Part shown: piece by piece, positions 5,334 through 7,546 of the stretch
Layout of the letters: every line of letters starts with the position of its first letter
Numbering within the stretch: the stretch's first letter is position 1
Assembly (NCBI GenBank): GCA_046153985.1
Contig: JBJXFD010000144.1
Coordinates: 1-7,546 of the forward strand
Direction of reading: 5' to 3'
DNA length: 7,546 nucleotides
Source of the DNA: JABWAJ01 sp046153985
GTDB taxonomy: Bacteria; Bacteroidota; Bacteroidia; Chitinophagales; Saprospiraceae
Program-made: the position numbers and the translations under genes
The notes under the pieces: model-generated
The model's database searches: none
What the model saw: only the letters and a program-made list of their open reading frames with translations
What the model was told of the DNA's origin: nothing

Positions 5334-5493
5334 GAGCTTGTTCGGGATTTCCTGATTGAGCGAGGGTGAGGAAATTTTGTTTTAGACAAGGCGGATTTTG
5401 CAGAGATAGCCGGCAGCTATCTTGAAAAAATCCAACGCAGTATAAAATAAAATTTGCCACCCACAGCCAATTGAGGAATTCCCGAACAAGCTC
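5334..5493. mobile_element. MITE-like palindromic element, 160 bp, flanked by TAA
   Basis: The ends are inverse copies: AGAGCTTGTTCGGGA (5333-5347) and TCCCGAACAAGCTCT (5480-5494), extendable to 21 positions with one mismatch (5333-5353 with 5474-5494). The interior is also palindromic about 5413: 5372-5384 with 5443-5455 (13 positions, only a G-T wobble off), 5393-5399 with 5427-5433, and 5404-5410 with 5416-5422. TAA occurs on both sides (5331-5333 and 5494-5496), as a 3-bp target duplication would. There is no coding capacity. Small size, terminal inverted repeats and TAA flanks fit a miniature element mobilised in trans, and a TNA duplication recalls some IS5-family groups; that last link is inference. 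Confidence 0.7.
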
Positions 5494-5526
5494 TAAGCCT
5501 CCCCGACAAAAATTTGAATAATCACA

Positions 5527-7266
5527 ATGCCGGATATTACTATGAACATTTGGGTAAAACTACTCTTTTTAACCGGAACGGCGCTCCTTGCCGGGAGCGG
5601 TTTACAAAAAATTCAGGCGCAAAGCGGGCAGGTAGACGAAAAAACCGTCAACCTTGAAAAGCTGCTGATCGAAGCTAATTTAGAGCGGATTCTGGGGAAT
5701 TACGATAAATCCATCAAGCTTTATGAGCAGGTTGTGAAAGACGATGCCGCCAACGACGCTGCCTATTACGAACTGGCGCGCCTGCACGATGTGAAGGGAT
5801 CTGACGATGAGGCCATCCGATTTGCCAAAAAGGCCGTGGAAATCGATCCGGAAAACCATTGGTACCGCCGGTTTTTGGCCGATATCTACCAGCAGGTTGG
5901 TCGGAACAAGGAAGCTGCCGGCGTTTATGAATACTTGGTTAGCAAGTCGCCCAACGACGAAGAATACTATTACAAATGGGCTTATTTCCTGCTCAAAGCC
6001 AACGAAATTCCCAAAGCGATCAAAGTATACGACGATTTGGAAAAGCGCTCTGGCCTGACGGAAGAAATTGCCCGCCGCAAACACTCGCTTTATGTGGGCA
6101 TTGGCGACAGCAAAAAAGCGGCTGTTGAACTGGAACGCTTGGTGCAGGCTTTCCCCAAGGACATCGAAAATTATTACCTGCTGGCTGCGTATTACGAACA
6201 AATTGGCGAGGCCAAACTCGCGGAAGGGGTTTACCGCACTATCCTCAAAATCAACATCAACGACCCGAAAGCCAGCATTGCGCTGGCCGGATCAGGCCAA
6301 ACCGGCAACGATGCCCAGTTCTTAGCTTCGCTAAAAACGGTGTTTGGGCAAGCGGACGTCTCCATTGATTACAAAATAGCCAAGTTGCTGCCCTACCTCA
6401 ATAAAGTCGCTGACACAGGCGACAAAAACATCGCAGTCGCTGCCATCGAACTTGCTCAAATTTTAGAGACAACGCATCCTGGCGATGCAAAAGCCTATGC
6501 CGCTCACGCTGATTTGCTGTACTATTCCGGTCAGCCGGAAGCAGCGTTGGCCAAGTACAAAAAGACGCTGGAATTGGACGAAACGGTTTATTTGGTTTGG
6601 GAGCAGGTGCTGCGCATCCAGTCTGAAATGGCCGATTTCAAGGCTGTTCACAGCACAGCAGAACAGGCAATGGATCTCTTCCCAAATAAAGCCTTTATCT
6701 ATTATATGCACGGGGTTGCCGAATTTGAGCAAGGGCGGTTCCCGCAATCGCTCAGTTCGCTCGAACAAGCCTTGCTCATGTCGGGCAAAGACGGCCGGCT
6801 GCAGTTAGACATCCGCGTGCAAATGGGCAAAACCCTGGCCGAAGCCGGCAAAGCAACTGCCTCCAACGAAGCATTCGAGGCGGCGCTGGCCCTGCATGCA
6901 AAATCAGCGGAAGCCTTGAGCGCTTATGCATATTGCCTGGCTGTGCGCGGAGAAAGCTTAGAGCGCGCCAAACAAATGGCAACCATGGCCAATGAGCTCG
7001 CGCCGGAACAGGCTAAAATACAGGATGCCTACGGTTGGGTACTTTACCGCACGAAAGACCTTCAGGGCGCCAAAACGTGGATTGGCAAGGCTTTGGAGAA
7101 TGGCGGCGACCGCTATTCTCTCATCCTCGAACACTATGGAGATGTGCTGTACCTGCTGAAAGATACAGAAACTGCCCTCCAATACTGGACGAAAGCAAAA
7201 GAAAAGGGCAGCCGCTCGAAAACTTTGGATAAAAAAATCACAGACCGCCGACTTTATGAACAATAA
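5527..7266 (+). CDS. Exported tetratricopeptide-repeat protein
   Basis: The 579-residue product begins with a signal peptide: hydrophobic VKLLFLTGTALLAG at about 10-23 and likely cleavage in IQA|Q (31/32). It is then almost entirely TPR helices to the end. Clear units are at about 43-76, 77-110 (ending AVEIDPENHWYRR) and 111-143. Further units are visible around 207-240, in the stretch containing AALAKYKKTLELD, and near the C-terminus in AYGWVLYRTKDLQGAKTWIGKALENGG and HYGDVLYLLKDTETALQYWTKA. TPR arrays are protein-docking scaffolds; a periplasmic or envelope-facing partner is implied but unknown. An alternative start at 5542 (Met6) would give a signal peptide beginning MNIWVKLL and is about equally plausible. 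The next gene starts inside its last codons (11-nt overlap), so the two are coupled. From memory, this TPR/DUF4292 pairing recurs in Bacteroidota. The MITE-like element ends 33 nt before the start. Confidence 0.85.
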   Translation: MPDITMNIWVKLLFLTGTALLAGSGLQKIQAQSGQVDEKTVNLEKLLIEANLERILGNYDKSIKLYEQVVKDDAANDAAYYELARLHDVKGSDDEAIRFAKKAVEIDPENHWYRRFLADIYQQVGRNKEAAGVYEYLVSKSPNDEEYYYKWAYFLLKANEIPKAIKVYDDLEKRSGLTEEIARRKHSLYVGIGDSKKAAVELERLVQAFPKDIENYYLLAAYYEQIGEAKLAEGVYRTILKININDPKASIALAGSGQTGNDAQFLASLKTVFGQADVSIDYKIAKLLPYLNKVADTGDKNIAVAAIELAQILETTHPGDAKAYAAHADLLYYSGQPEAALAKYKKTLELDETVYLVWEQVLRIQSEMADFKAVHSTAEQAMDLFPNKAFIYYMHGVAEFEQGRFPQSLSSLEQALLMSGKDGRLQLDIRVQMGKTLAEAGKATASNEAFEAALALHAKSAEALSAYAYCLAVRGESLERAKQMATMANELAPEQAKIQDAYGWVLYRTKDLQGAKTWIGKALENGGDRYSLILEHYGDVLYLLKDTETALQYWTKAKEKGSRSKTLDKKITDRRLYEQ

Positions 7267-7546
7267 GCAATTTTTATTTGCGGGTACCTTGGTTTTGTTG
7301 TTGCTTTTGGGCGCTTGTACCCCAAAAAAGGCAGTGATTGGTGACAGCCTGAAAGAAAATACACCGGAGGCCATGATGGATAAGCTGGTCCGGAACCAGG
7401 TGTACGCCGAGTGGCTTGACGCCAAAGCCAAAATTTCGTACAACGATGGTTATCAAACGATTTCAGCCAACGCCACCATCAAAATGCGGAAAGACAGTAT
7501 TTTGTGGATTGCCATCAAAAAGCTGGGTTTTGAAGTGGCGCGCATG
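7256..7546 (+). CDS. DUF4292 lipoprotein (LolB-like fold), N-terminal 97 residues (cut by window edge)
   Basis: The frame opens with ATG at 7256, inside the end of the TPR gene (its TAA is 7264-7266), and stays open to the window end. Residues 1-21 are a lipoprotein signal peptide with a strong hydrophobic run (LVLLLLL) and lipobox LGAC, acylated Cys21. The mature start TPKKA lacks an acidic surface-export motif, so it likely stays on the periplasmic face. The motif VYAEWLDAKAKISYNDGYQTISANATIKMRKDSILWIAIKKLGFEVARM is characteristic of DUF4292, a Bacteroidota family thought to share the LolA/LolB lipoprotein-carrier fold. A role in lipoprotein insertion in the outer membrane is therefore plausible but inferred. 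There is no room for its own promoter or binding site, so translation depends on the TPR gene. Confidence 0.85.
   Translation, partial: MNNKQFLFAGTLVLLLLLGACTPKKAVIGDSLKENTPEAMMDKLVRNQVYAEWLDAKAKISYNDGYQTISANATIKMRKDSILWIAIKKLGFEVARM

Noticed and set aside
5680..6201. A 173-codon open frame on the - strand inside the TPR gene
   Set aside because: It is a shadow of the TPR coding sequence; its Phe/Val-rich translation mirrors the codons of TPR helices.

Overview
The window looks like a chromosomal segment of a Bacteroidota bacterium, probably in or near Saprospiria (class-level placement is inference). The signs are: start codons without clear Shine-Dalgarno sites, several lipoproteins (one with a Bacteroidota surface-export motif), a perfect TAnnTTTG -7 box, and a tetratricopeptide gene overlapping a DUF4292 lipoprotein gene. 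I see no phage, plasmid, CRISPR, rRNA or tRNA genes. All genes appear intact except the two cut by the window edges.

Layout. (1) 1-1698, + strand: the C-terminus of a DM13-domain protein with an intrinsic terminator, then an outer-membrane beta-barrel and a second, complete DM13 lipoprotein. This is a DM13 / barrel / DM13 cluster that may form a cell-surface redox or binding module. (2) 1699-1816: a small intergenic repeat built on CGCTAAG/CGCAAAG with a strong hairpin. (3) 1817-2803: a divergent pair, an NTF2-like lipoprotein (-) and an MmcQ/YjbR protein (+). (4) 2804-3126: no gene. It holds a nested palindrome (three sets of inverted arms), an added 15-bp hairpin and a rho-independent terminator. 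(5) 3127-5026, - strand: a likely operon, read alkC (HEAT-repeat DNA glycosylase with a C-terminal Ig-like domain), then a DHCW-motif cupin, then a four-helix membrane protein. (6) 5027-5526: no gene. It holds an inverted TTGGCAG array around a candidate alkC promoter, a candidate + strand promoter, and a 160-bp palindromic MITE-like element flanked by TAA. (7) 5527-7546, + strand: an exported TPR protein overlapping by 11 nt a DUF4292 (LolB-like fold) lipoprotein that runs off the window.

Most of the unusual content is intergenic: three structurally different palindromic elements within about 4 kb. The coding part is largely ordinary. The DM13/barrel cluster is the best candidate for an under-described system.
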